A program made the translations under genes and the position numbers. A stretch of 64,000 bases of DNA. Source: Henricia sp. BOLD:AAB3569. Its lineage: Eukaryota; Echinodermata; Asteroidea; Spinulosida; Echinasteridae. The notes beneath the pieces are model-generated. The model made no database searches and was not told where the DNA came from. It saw only the letters and a program-made list of their open reading frames with translations. Shown piece after piece: positions 35,101-44,500 of this stretch. Within the stretch, counting starts at the first letter, position 1; each line of letters starts with the position of its first letter. The DNA is taken from NCBI GenBank assembly GCA_037783545.1, contig JBBELK010001193.1, positions 87,202 to 151,201 on the forward strand, read 5' to 3'.

Positions 35101-38100
35101 TAACCGTGGCTGTTGGGACACCCTGCGCCGCGCTGGTGTACATTTCTACGGCCGTTGACTCACCCCAGATTGTGACGGGAATTAGGTCAAAGTGTGTCCC
35201 AAATGCCGGCAAATTTGGAAATCAAGGAATTTTCCAACCAACTTCAAATTTTGCATGCTCCAAACTGTATATATTCCGCACTTGTCATGCAAAATTGACA
35301 TATTTTCGCTGGGAAATGACGGAGAAATTTTAGAGTTTAGGGAAAACGGAGCTCGGCTGCGTGGTTATTCCCCTAACCGTGGCTGTTGGGACACCCTGCG
35401 CCGCGCTGGTGTACATTTGTACGGCCGTTGACTCACCCCAGATTGTGACGGGAATTAGGTCAAAGTGTGTCCCAAATGCCGGCAAATTTGGAAATCAAGG
35501 AATTTTCCAACCAACTTCAAATTTTGCATGCTCCAAACTGTATATATTCCGCACTTGTCATGCAAAATTGACAGATTTTCGCTGGGAAATGACGGAGAAA
35601 TTTCAGAGTTTAGGGAAAACAGAGCTCGGCTGCGTGGTTATTCCCCTAACCGTGGCTGTTGGGACACCCTGCGCCGCGCTGGTGTACATTTGTACGGCCG
35701 TTGACTCACCCCAGATTGTGACGGGAATTAGGTCAAAGTGTGTCCCAAATGCAGGCAAATTTGGAAATCAAGGAATTTTCCAACCAACTTCAAATTTTGC
35801 ATGCTCCAAACTGTATATATTCCGCACTTGTCATGCAAAATTGACAGGTTTTCGCTGGGAAATGACGGAGAAATTTCAGAGTTTAGGGAAAACGGAGCTC
35901 GGCTGCGTGGTTATTCCCCAAACCGTGGCTGTTGGGACACCCTGCGCATGCGCCGCGCTGGTGTACATTTGTACGGCCGTTGACTCACCCCAGATTGTGA
36001 CGGGAATTAGGTCAAAGTGTGTCCCAAATGCCGGCAAATTTGGAAATCAAGGAATTTTCCAACCAACTTCAAATTTTGCATGCTCCAAACTGTATATATT
36101 CCGCACTTGTCATGCAAAATTGACAGATTTTCGCTGGGAAATGACGGAGAAATTTCAGAGTTTAGGGAAAACGGAGCTCGGCTGCGTGGTTATTCCCCTA
36201 ACCGTGGCTGTTGGGACACCCTGCGCATGCGCTGGTGTACATTTCTACGGCCGTTGACTCACCCCAGATTGTGACGGGAATTAGGTCAAAGTGTGTCCCA
36301 AATGCCGGCAAATTTGGAAATCAAGGAATTTTCCAACCAACTTCAAATTTTGCATGCTCCAAACTGTATATATTCCGCACTTGTCATACAAAATTGACAT
36401 ATTTTCGCTGGGAAATGACGGAGAAATTTCAGAGTTTAGGGAAAACGGAGCTCGGCTGCGTGGTTATTCCCCTAACCGTGGCTGTTGGGACACCCTGCGC
36501 ATGCGCTGGTGTACATTTCTACGGCCGTTGACTCACCCCAGATTGTGACGGGAATTAGGTCAAAGTGTGTCCCAAATGCCGGCAAATTTGGAAATCAAGG
36601 AATTTTCCAACCAACTTCAAATTTTGCATGCTCCAAACTGTATATATTCCGCACTTGTCATGCAAAATTGACAGATTTTCGCTGGGAAATGACGGATAAA
36701 TTTCAGAGTTTAGGGAAAACGGAGCTCGGCTGCGTGGTTATTCCCCTAACCGTGGCTGTTGGGACACCCTGCGCATGCGCCGCGCTGGTGTACATTTCTA
36801 CGGCCGTTGACTCACCCCAGATTGTGACGGGAATTAGGTCAAAGTGTGTCCCAAATGCCGGCAAATTTGGAAATCAAGGAATTTTCCAACCAACTTCAAA
36901 TTTTGCATGCTCCAAACTGTATATATTCCGCACTTGTCATGCAAAATTGACAGATTTTCGCTGGGAAATGACGGAGAAATTTCAGAGTTTAGGGAAAACG
37001 GATCTCGGCTGCGTGGTTATTCCCCTAACCGTGGCTGTTGGGACACCCTGCGCCGCGCTGGTGTACATTTCTACGGCCGTTGACTCACCCCAGATTGTGA
37101 CGGGAATTAGGTCAAAGTGTGTCCCAAATGCCGGCAAATTTGGAAATCAAGGAATTTTCCAACCAACTTCAAATTTTGCATGCTCCAAACTGTATATATT
37201 CCGCACTTGTCATGCAAAATTGACAGATTTTCGCTGGGAAATGACGGAGAAATTTCAGAGTTTAGGGAAAACGGAGCTCGGCTGCGTGGTTATTCCCCTA
37301 ACCGTGGCTGTTGGGACACCCTGCGCATGCGCTGGTGTACATTTCTACGGCCGTTGACTCACCCCAGATTGTGACGGGAATTAGGTCAAAGTGTGTCCCA
37401 AATGCCGGCAAATTTGGAAATCAAGGAATTTTCCAACCAACTTCAAATTTTGCATGCTCCAAACTGTATATATTCCGCACTGGTCATGCAAAATTGACAG
37501 ATTTTCGCTGGGAAATGACGGAGAAATTTCAGAGTTTAGGGAAAACGGAGCTCGGCTGCGTGGTTATTCCCCTAACCGTGGCTGTTGGGACACCCTGCGC
37601 ATGCGCCGCGCTGGTGTACATTTCTACGGCCGTTGACTCACCCCAGATTGTGACGGGAATTAGGTCAAAGTGTATCCCAAATGCCGGCAAATTTGTAAAT
37701 CAAGGAATTTTCCAACCAACTTCAAATTTTGCATGCTCCAAACTGTATATATTCCGCACTTGTCATGCAAAATTGACAGATTTTCGCTGGGAAATGACGG
37801 AGAAATTTCAGAGTTTAGGGAAAACGGATCTCGGCTGCGTGGTTATTCCCCTAACCGTGGCTGTTGGGACACCCTGCGCCGCGCTGGTGTACATTTCTAC
37901 GGCCGTTGACTCACCCCAGATTGTGACGGGAATTAGGTCAAAGTGTGTCCCAAATGCCGGCAAATTTGGAAATCAAGGAATTTTCCAACCAACTTCAAAT
38001 TTTGCATGCTCCAAACTGTATATATTCCGCACTTGTCATGCAAAATTGACAGATTTTCGCTGGGAAATGACGGAGAAATTTCAGAGTTTAGGGAAAACGG

Positions 38101-38215
38101 AGCTCGGCTGCGTGGTTATTCCCCTAACCGTGGCTGTTGGGACACCCTGCGCATGCGCCGCGCTGGTGTACATTTGTACGGCCGTTGACTCACCCAAGAT
38201 TGTGACGGGAATTAG
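29160..38215 (+). repeat. Satellite array, block 4 (about 33 monomers)
   Basis: Same monomer family and length classes as block 3. It contains two copies of a 1374-bp pentamer (monomer starts 30245 and 31619; spacings 279, 269, 279, 273 and 274) sharing CAAATTGTGCATG, CTGAGTGGTT and CATGCCCCAAACTG. The last part (36.5-38.2 kb) has a local pattern with GGATCTCGG and TTTCTACGG forms. It ends at GGGAATTAG, where the 8.09-kb element is inserted. Confidence 0.97.
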
Positions 38216-38436
38216 TAATGTATTTGCACCGCTGTGGAAGTTCCGGGCATCTGTCTCTACGGGGTTAAGGAATGGGCGAAAGAATTTTTCTTCGAGGCAC
38301 CGAATTCCGCTGAACTGCACACTATGCATTACCCCCATCCTAACCGTTCCATTCCCACCCCCGCCTTATTTCCCAATCTTATTCAACGGATGAGACTGGT
38401 TGAAAATTCAAGGCAAACTTAGGTGAATCCAAAAGG
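38216..38436 (-). other. 3' non-coding end of the tyrosine-recombinase element
   Basis: The 221 bases between the recombinase stop and the satellite. Apart from the inverted terminus I see a C-rich stretch (CCCACCCCCGCC near 38354) and no poly(A) tract, no direct repeat of the other end and no gene. Confidence 0.6.
38222..38260 (+). repeat. Left inverted terminus of the tyrosine-recombinase element
   Basis: Starts ATTTGCACCGCTGTGGA and ends CTCTAC. It matches the reverse complement of 46268-46306 at 31 of 39 positions. Six bases (TAATGT) separate it from the satellite edge. Confidence 0.7.
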
Positions 38437-39699
38437 TTAAAAGGCTGTTTTCGCCTGGAAGTTTGAATTCAAAAGCCGATAAAAGTCGCCGGCCAGATCA
38501 GCATCAGATGAGTTTCCATGCTTTTCGACAACTGCATCTTTCAGCATCTGAATTGTTCCTTGCTGCCTTGAAACTTTCTCAACTGACGTGTAGTGTCGAA
38601 AGGTACGCAGCGTGGCCCACCTGCAGTGGTCCATAACCTGTTGTTCGGTAGCGCCCAACAATCGTAGGGTAGTGGCGACCCCGGCTCTGCTGCCATGAGG
38701 CCTCAGGGCGGCATCGCCGGGATCCTCAGAAGTAGAGAAGTACAATCTTAGGCGCTTGGAGGGGGCGTTACCAACGAATGGCTTATTATAGAGATGTTTC
38801 CGGTCAGGCGAGGCCGGGCGAAAGAGGCACCCGTTCCTTAATTCATGGCCGTCTCTATCAGCTAGGCAAACCATTCTTTCCGTAGCCCCCGCCGGGTCCA
38901 AAATGTGAGACTCTAGTTTGGGAATGATGATTAAAGAAGAATGGCTTTCCCGAACGGTTTTCCCGATTGTGTGGTTAAATAACAAATTCCCGTCGTTAAT
39001 CTCGGTGATTTCGCATGTTTTCGTGCGTCCCAAGTCTGCAGACCGGTCGCCCGACCACCAAAGACAGAGGAAGAAGGCCAAGTCTCTGTGTAGCAAGAAG
39101 TGCTGCAGAGTAGTGTCTCTTGCTGGTGGGCTTGAAGCGAGTATGCGACGGCCTATTTCTTCAGCTAACCATGTGATTTTGTCGGAGAAGATTGGAATGG
39201 CTTGTTTTGGGGTGATGCGAGCTTCCGCTTGCTCTAGTCGAATGGCCTTGATGTATCTCCGTATCCGATTTGATATGCAAGGGTTCTGATACATATTACC
39301 TTGAATCCATTGTTGAGTTTTCCCTATGGTATTGAAATATGCTCTCAGTTGTCCAATGTAGGAGTCGACCGTTCCCGCTGCAAGACGCCGGTGGCAGCCA
39401 CAAGGTCGAAATCCCGCCCTTCCAATGTTGGAGCAACCAATAACGTGTACTTGTGTTTTGCCCTTAGAATCTCGATCAATCAAAAATTTTACAATGTCCT
39501 CGGGTGTGGCCGAATTGACGTCGGTACCCTCCGTAAAGCAACCCGTACCACGGTTCCTCCGAAGAAACTCGTGAAGACTGTCCACAAGCCGATTCTTCTG
39601 TTTGTTGTAGGCTAAGCTATCGAGCTTGTTGTCCAGCTCCGCCATTCTAGTCTCCATATGACTGAGCTGAGAGGGAGAGAAAGGGAAAATGTCACTCAT
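38437..39699 (-). CDS. Tyrosine recombinase of the retroelement
   Basis: 420 residues, intact. The C-terminal catalytic domain shows the expected tetrad: R219 in SGDRSADLGR, H335 and R338 in HGSR, H358 or W361 in DHCRWATLRTF, and nucleophile Y370 in FRHYT. K247 may be the beta-hairpin lysine. The N-terminal half (about 60-130) carries a Cys/His-rich segment (C89, C100, C102, H103) followed by AAGTVDSYIGQLRAYF, which I recognise as the core-binding part of DIRS/Ngaro recombinases. The enzyme would integrate circular cDNA by strand exchange at short identical triplets, which fits the TAG at both edges and the absence of a longer target duplication. Its ATG lies 13 bases after the stop of the upstream gag-pol frame, so translation probably needs reinitiation or a separate spliced mRNA. 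Confidence 0.92.
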   Translation of the reverse strand: MSDIFPFSPSQLSHMETRMAELDNKLDSLAYNKQKNRLVDSLHEFLRRNRGTGCFTEGTDVNSATPEDIVKFLIDRDSKGKTQVHVIGCSNIGRAGFRPCGCHRRLAAGTVDSYIGQLRAYFNTIGKTQQWIQGNMYQNPCISNRIRRYIKAIRLEQAEARITPKQAIPIFSDKITWLAEEIGRRILASSPPARDTTLQHFLLHRDLAFFLCLWWSGDRSADLGRTKTCEITEINDGNLLFNHTIGKTVRESHSSLIIIPKLESHILDPAGATERMVCLADRDGHELRNGCLFRPASPDRKHLYNKPFVGNAPSKRLRLYFSTSEDPGDAALRPHGSRAGVATTLRLLGATEQQVMDHCRWATLRTFRHYTSVEKVSRQQGTIQMLKDAVVEKHGNSSDADLAGDFYRLLNSNFQAKTAF

Positions 39700-39712
39700 G
39701 AATGGTAAATCT

Positions 39713-41602
39713 TTAGAGAGGCATGTCGAAACCCGATTGCAAGCCCAAGTAGGATCTCAGAAACATGTGCATCTTCCTATGGAGTTTCAGATTCCCCCAG
39801 ATTGTTAGATGCACTTCGTCGGCCAGATCTAACTGAGAAATATGGTCATTGGGTAAAAATTCCCAGCCTTGTTTCCCACACGCAGCCCTTAGAGCCGAAT
39901 TAGCTGAAGAGATAGCCATATTGATTTCCTGTGATCGCGTCTGACACATGGCTGAAAACACAAAATGGGACTGGGGGTTTGTGCTCTTGAGACTCGTGGC
40001 GGCTGTGACAAACAAGTTAACCATCTGTTGAATGTAAGACGACGGTTCGGCTTTGTGGCTAAGGTCATTGACCCCACCATGGAGAATTACGACGCTCGGG
40101 TTTTTCTTACGGCATATTGCCGCCGCAGACCGAAAGAGGTCGTCCATTTTAGCCCCGCCTTTCGCGTAGACTTTGACATCTAAACCCGATGACCAGGCAA
40201 AGGTGGCCAAACGCTTGCAGATAGAGTCTGATACTATTATTACCATGTGTTGTCGCGGGAGCCGCGGGACAGACAGAATCCGCTGGGTGGCTGCGAAGAA
40301 GCATTTGAGCGCCCAAAGCTGGAAAGGAAGACCTCTCTTGTTTGGTATGTATCCTTGCTTGGATGGAATCTCCAGAACACCAGTCTGTCCAATTTCTGAT
40401 AGCTGCAGGGACTGCACAACGAAGGCTTGAAGACGAGGCCACCAAGACCTAGGATGCTTGTGCTTGGGCACTACTATGATAACTGCAACCTGCCCCCACT
40501 CCATAAATAGTCTAATAAGAGCAGGAATTAAAACAAATGGCGGAAAGGCATACAACGCTTCTCCGCGTGGGCATGATTGAGCAAACACATCTACTCCAGA
40601 AGCGCCGCATACGGGATATCTCGAAAAGAACTTGAGAGTGCTGCCCCTTATATCCCTGGGCACATTTGACGGCAAAGCCATTAGATCAAATGTAAAGCCG
40701 AGAGGGCCTCCGAAAGCTCTTTGGACACGAGCCCACAGAGTGACCGTAAGCCTCGAATCTGCTTGTGAAAGCTCTCTTGATGCATAATCGGCGTGGTTAC
40801 TTGATGACGGTACCCATTCTAGCTTTAAACAGAAATTCGCCTCTAAAGTCAGAGCGAAGATGAGCTTGAGCACTTTGGCTAAATCCACGGACTTCGCCTT
40901 GAGTCGTGTCCAAGCGTGGAATAAACCGCTAGAGTCAATCTGTACATCGATCCAGCGATCCCAAACCACATCTATCACCGACAGCAAGACGAAATACAAG
41001 GCAAGGGCTTCTTTATAACATATGTCCGTTATGCTTAAAACTTCCGGTGGCCAGAAGTCGCCGAAACTCACCTCTCCTGCCGGAAGTGATATTACGCCAC
41101 CCCACTTATACCCAGAGGCGTCTGAACTAAGTCTAAGTTTAAGGTGGCGCTCTTGTCTCCACGAAATTGGTTGGGAAAACGAATCCACGAAACGCCAAAA
41201 CAGGACCTCGTCATGAACCGGTTGGGTAAGGGGGGTCAGCAAAACGTCGTTGAGGCTGGACAAGAGGTGGCAGCATTCCCTTGTAAAGAGAGACGCGGCT
41301 GGAAAAACTAAGGCCAGACTTTGGCATTTACCAACGAATCGCTGCATAGTTTTGAGGGATACACCCTTTGCAGACAAAATATTTTCCCTCACTTCAGCGA
41401 AGGATCGTTTCTTCTTTTCTGGGATCCAGAAGGACATCGTCTTGGAACATACTCCCAGCCCTAGGTGAACCATGCTGTTAACTGGCTTGAGGTGACTTTT
41501 CTTCAAATTGATGAAATATCCTAACGCGGACTGCATGTATAAAACGACATATAAAGCTCGCGAGGCTCTTGCAAAAGCTTGCCTTGAAGAATCTTCGACT
41601 GC
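39713..41602 (-). CDS. Retroelement pol, last segment: RT connection, RNase H, SGNH-hydrolase-like domain
   Basis: 629 residues after the candidate splice acceptor at 41603; the frame is open to 41668. It begins with the RT thumb region (LGYFINLKKSHLKP, HLGLG). RNase H follows, with D in SSDASGYKWGG, E in CYKEALALY, D in VQIDSSG and D in NHADYASR, matching the four acidic positions. Then comes the DIRS/Ngaro-type tail with DLMA and YAFPPFVLIP. The last 170 or so residues look like an SGNH/GDSL hydrolase: block I VSDSIC with the Ser, block III GGVND, block V DEVHL with Asp and His. Such a hydrolase-like ORF has, from memory, been noted in some Ngaro elements; its role is unknown. No internal stop. 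TAA ends it at 39713. Confidence 0.85.
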   Translation of the reverse strand, partial: AVEDSSRQAFARASRALYVVLYMQSALGYFINLKKSHLKPVNSMVHLGLGVCSKTMSFWIPEKKKRSFAEVRENILSAKGVSLKTMQRFVGKCQSLALVFPAASLFTRECCHLLSSLNDVLLTPLTQPVHDEVLFWRFVDSFSQPISWRQERHLKLRLSSDASGYKWGGVISLPAGEVSFGDFWPPEVLSITDICYKEALALYFVLLSVIDVVWDRWIDVQIDSSGLFHAWTRLKAKSVDLAKVLKLIFALTLEANFCLKLEWVPSSSNHADYASRELSQADSRLTVTLWARVQRAFGGPLGFTFDLMALPSNVPRDIRGSTLKFFSRYPVCGASGVDVFAQSCPRGEALYAFPPFVLIPALIRLFMEWGQVAVIIVVPKHKHPRSWWPRLQAFVVQSLQLSEIGQTGVLEIPSKQGYIPNKRGLPFQLWALKCFFAATQRILSVPRLPRQHMVIIVSDSICKRLATFAWSSGLDVKVYAKGGAKMDDLFRSAAAICRKKNPSVVILHGGVNDLSHKAEPSSYIQQMVNLFVTAATSLKSTNPQSHFVFSAMCQTRSQEINMAISSANSALRAACGKQGWEFLPNDHISQLDLADEVHLTIWGNLKLHRKMHMFLRSYLGLQSGFDMPL

Positions 41603-41784
41603 CTGAAAGGAAAGAAAACAAATTGAACTCTTCTGTGAAAACCACTCCTTTATTACAACCATTAGCATAATCTAATAGATTGAATTCTTGAGCTGGTGAA
41701 AATGTTTGGGTATAATGGTAGGGCCACCCGAAAATTAAATGGTAAATGGATTTTGTACACGAAACTTATAACTTTCGCTCAGAC
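41603..41784 (-). other. Candidate intron 3 of the retroelement (182 bp), splits the RT
   Basis: On the minus strand the RT frame reaches the catalytic IDD motif and then TGA. 182 bp later the thumb region resumes directly behind a very strong acceptor, TTTTCTTTCCTTTCAG. Joining after TCTTCT (donor GTCTGA, weak beyond GT and G at +5) keeps phase 0 and the expected spacing from the IDD motif to the GYFIN segment. The acceptor is convincing; the donor is the weak point. Confidence 0.6.
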
Positions 41785-42697
41785 AGAAGATTCCCCAATG
41801 AATCTGTCATCAATCCAAATATCTGTGTAAATGCCTCTATTTCTGAGCCATGTGGAAAGACAAAACCCTATGGAAGAATAAATGAAAGCACTGTTCTTGA
41901 GACCGAATGGTAGGGTGGTATCAGCAAAAGGGAACCCGGCCCATTCGAAGCCACAAAAGGTTCTTGATCTCTTCGTCAATAGAACCTGTTTGTAACCTTG
42001 AGAATCGTCCGTGCTAGAGAAAAAAACATTCTTGTCGACCGACTTGACAATCTCACCGAGCTGAACCAAGTTAAAGGGCGTGTCTTTGCACCAAAGATTT
42101 GGCCCCTTCATAGACAAAACCAGTCTGGGTTTGCTCGGTTCGATCGTCAAGGCGTTGACGCATCTAGGGGGTGGGACTTCGTTCACCTTTCCCAGTAGTT
42201 CTATAGAACCTTCCACCAGACGTTTCTCTAAGGTATCGTTAATGAAAGGGACGAACTCTTTACAGACAGGTGCGTTAGGGAAATACATGGGCTGGGGAAC
42301 GTCAGAATCAAAAGAGCGGCCCTTATAAATGCCCTTAAATGGTTGGAAAAACTCATACAAGTCTACTCCGTGCTGTAACCATTGTTTTACCATACCACCC
42401 TGATCGGAGCATTCCGAGAGAACATTTTGCCAAATGTCCATGTTACCATGAAGTCCCCCTGCTGTAAAGTAGTTTGGATTTGGGAGCCGAATAGTTGCAA
42501 AATCTGGTGATCTTTTCCCTTCGAGTACGTCCAGAGGATCTGGAGCTGCGCCGTGTGGTGGACTCGCCGGTTCCCCGAGGATGTTGACCCAGGACTGGAT
42601 ACCCGGTGGCCGTCTGTGAGCCTTCCCTGCTACGGGGTCGAAATGATGAGAAGCCGACATTTCCCAGGAATGAGTCTTAAGTGTGTCCAAATATCTC
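41785..42697 (-). CDS. Retroelement pol, reverse transcriptase segment
   Basis: About 304 codons from the candidate acceptor at 42698; the same frame is open upstream to about 42797. Visible RT motifs: KPRLVLSMKGPN (finger region), FFSSTDDSQGYKQV (motif A, catalytic Asp), LPFGLKNSAF (motif B) and YTDIWIDDR (motif C, IDD in place of YxDD). These are of the DIRS/Gypsy-like kind, unlike the LINE RTs in this window. The frame runs into TGA at 41779-41781, seven codons after motif C, which is too early for a complete RT. The rest lies past candidate intron 3. About 170 residues ahead of the RT core have no recognised domain. Confidence 0.85.
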
Positions 42698-42908
42698 CTG
42701 TATTCCTGATCCGTTATAGGATTAAGGATCAGGTTGAAAGAAACCGGGTTAATAGAGGATGGGAAACTGAAAACTATGAACTGCTTTCTTTCCTTGACAC
42801 TTTAATCCACAAATCAAATCTCAATCTAACATTTGGTCAGAGGGTGGAGAACACAGGTAAGTGTGGAAACAACTATTTTGTTCATTCTATTGATTCAAAA
42901 CGACTTAC
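42698..42908 (-). other. Candidate intron 2 of the retroelement (211 bp)
   Basis: The gag zinc-knuckle frame ends in ATG TT|GTAAGT, a perfect 5' splice consensus that overlaps its own stop codon. An acceptor AATACAG before GAGATATTTGG restores the frame of the RT segment in matching phase (2 nt + 1 nt). The polypyrimidine tract (GTTTCTTTC) lies about 35-45 bp upstream of the acceptor. Confidence 0.5.
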
Positions 42909-43414
42909 AACATTTCTTTACATTCCCTTGCAAAGTGGCCCACCTTCATACATCGATAACATAAGCCATTTGTTTTGGATATTCTGTGTGGGTTAGGTGG
43001 AAGGCGAGGCGGACCCCACGACCTTCGGCCGAAACGAAAGCCTTGGTGACCTGTAGGAAAGGCCCCTTGGCGGCCCAAACGAGCTTTCTCGTGAGGCTCG
43101 AGTGGTGGTGCCCACAAACCCAGGTGTCTCCGCGCAAAACGTAAACGCTTATCCGAGTCTTCCCCGGTAATAGACTTGTAGATATACATAGCCACTCCTT
43201 GGGTTTTAGCCTCGACATGCTTAGTGCATTCGGTCAATAGATTATTATAAAAGAGTTTCTCTTTCACGTCCTCAGAAGTGATTGGACTGAATTCGTCTGT
43301 GTATCTCCGTAGTAACGACATCACGTAAGCTACGTTTCAATCGTATCCAGTTTCCGTACAAGCCCTCAAAAGCGCAACGCGTAGCGGCTTATGTATCTCC
43401 ATCGCTGACTTGAT
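42909..43414 (-). CDS. Retroelement gag, zinc-knuckle segment (contains an in-frame stop)
   Basis: From a candidate acceptor (TTCCTTATTTTCACCCTAG before 43414) the frame starts IKSA-MEIHKPL with an ATG at 43402, then meets TGA at 43337-43339 after 21 further codons. It continues in the same frame to a CCHC knuckle, CYRCMKVGHFAREC (C-x2-C-x4-H-x4-C), near the end. The knuckle and a basic Arg/Gly/Pro-rich stretch before it are what binds RNA in Gag proteins. The knuckle-bearing ORF after the TGA is open from about 43336, with ATG at 43321. The TGA most likely marks decay (CGA to TGA is one step). An alternative acceptor downstream of it would avoid the stop, but none has a good pyrimidine tract. 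Confidence 0.7.
43337..43339 (-). pseudogene. In-frame TGA in the gag segment
   Basis: Lies between GYD and NVAYV in one continuous frame upstream of the zinc knuckle. If the exon model is right, this single codon truncates Gag and also removes pol from the message. Confidence 0.55.
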
Positions 43415-43519
43415 CTAGGGTGAAAATAAGGAAGGAAGGAAACGTAACAAGTCAAAATATGCACATCATGCTAATGACCGCACTCCAAGCTTGATTGCCA
43501 AGCAGATCGAGTGTATCCC

Positions 43520-44500
43520 GCTGAGGGGCCTCGCCCCATCACTAGCTTGAATCAAATAGTGTAACATTAGGTTTGCTCTTCCAAGGGCTGTACTATCCAG
43601 CCAAAGTTATACTCTGTATATTTGGGCCTCGCCCACATATATTGGCTCTACTTCAGGGCACCAATACAAATCACGTCAGGGGACCCGGCCCCAACACTAT
43701 GCTTAGAACTGAACTGAATGCAACGTTGCGTACCAAACGCTTTGTCATTCAGTCAACATTGTGCTTGCCAATTCGGGGCCCAGCCCCCATGTTGGCTTTA
43801 CCTGAGGTGGTATACATTACATCAGAGGGGCCCCAGCCCCAACACCATACTTAACTTAACTGATTGATTTGCGTTTCCAAACGATGTATCCCTCAGCCGG
43901 CCTTGTAGTTCGGCCAATTCGGGGCCCAGCCCCACATGGCATGCTATACATCACATGAAGGGGCCCAGCTCCCCAATACCATGGTTAACTGAACTGATTG
44001 ACACTTTGCGTTTTTAAACGCTTTATCATTCAGTCAACGTTGCACTTTGCCAATTCGGGGCTCAGCCCCACCTGGTGTTCTCTGATATGGTATACATTAG
44101 GGGGCCCAGCCCCAACACCATGCTTAACACTGAACTAATGTAACGTTTGCGTTTCCGAACGCCTTATCTCTCAGCTGGCATTGTACTTCAGCCAATCTGG
44201 GCCCAGCCCCATGGTGCACATCACATAAAAGGGGGGGGGGGGGGCAGCCCCAACACTATGTTTAAGGTACTGATTGCAAGATTTGGATTTCTGAATGTTT
44301 TCATTCAGTCAAAATTGTACTTTGGCCGATTCGGGGCCCAGCCCCGCATGGTGTACATCACATTAGAGGGCCCAGCCCCACATGTTATATATCACATTTG
44401 GGGGCCCAGTCCCAACACCATGCTTAAAATGAACTGACTGTAAGGTTGCACGTTCCTAAACGCTTATCACTGTTAACATTGTACTGGCAATTCGGGACTC
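43520..44500. repeat. GC-hairpin minisatellite, about 7 degenerate units of 135-160 bp
   Basis: Each unit has AATTCGGGGCCCAGCCCC (start points near 43771, 43917, 44053, 44194, 44329 and 44489, with a degraded one near 43621). This is followed by a TACATCACAT-type segment, a second GGGGCCCAGCCCCAACACC box, CATGCTTAACTGAACTGATTG, and GCGTTTCCAAACGC then TTATCATTCAGTCAACATTGTAC. GGGGC-CCA-GCCCC and GCGTTT-CC-AAACGC are both potential hairpins. Units differ by many substitutions, so the array is old compared with the satellite. Confidence 0.85.
44231..44244 (+). repeat. Run of 14 G
   Basis: A pure G tract where other minisatellite units have GGGGCCC. It is likely length-unstable, and its exact length in the assembly is doubtful. 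Confidence 0.9.

Noticed and set aside
38216..38436. Split direct repeats of a Ngaro element
   Set aside because: The sequence at the gag end recurs here only in inverted, not direct, orientation.
38918..39615. Plus-strand ORFs of 123 and 104 codons
   Set aside because: Antisense shadows of the tyrosine recombinase, which has a full catalytic motif set.
42088..42095. TTTGCACC inside the RT as an internal complementary region of a DIRS element
   Set aside because: Only 8 bp match the termini and they fall in conserved coding sequence; too short to support.
43573..44437. Plus-strand ORFs of 93 and 96 codons in the minisatellite
   Set aside because: They are made of the repeating GGGCCCAGCCCC units and change frame between units.
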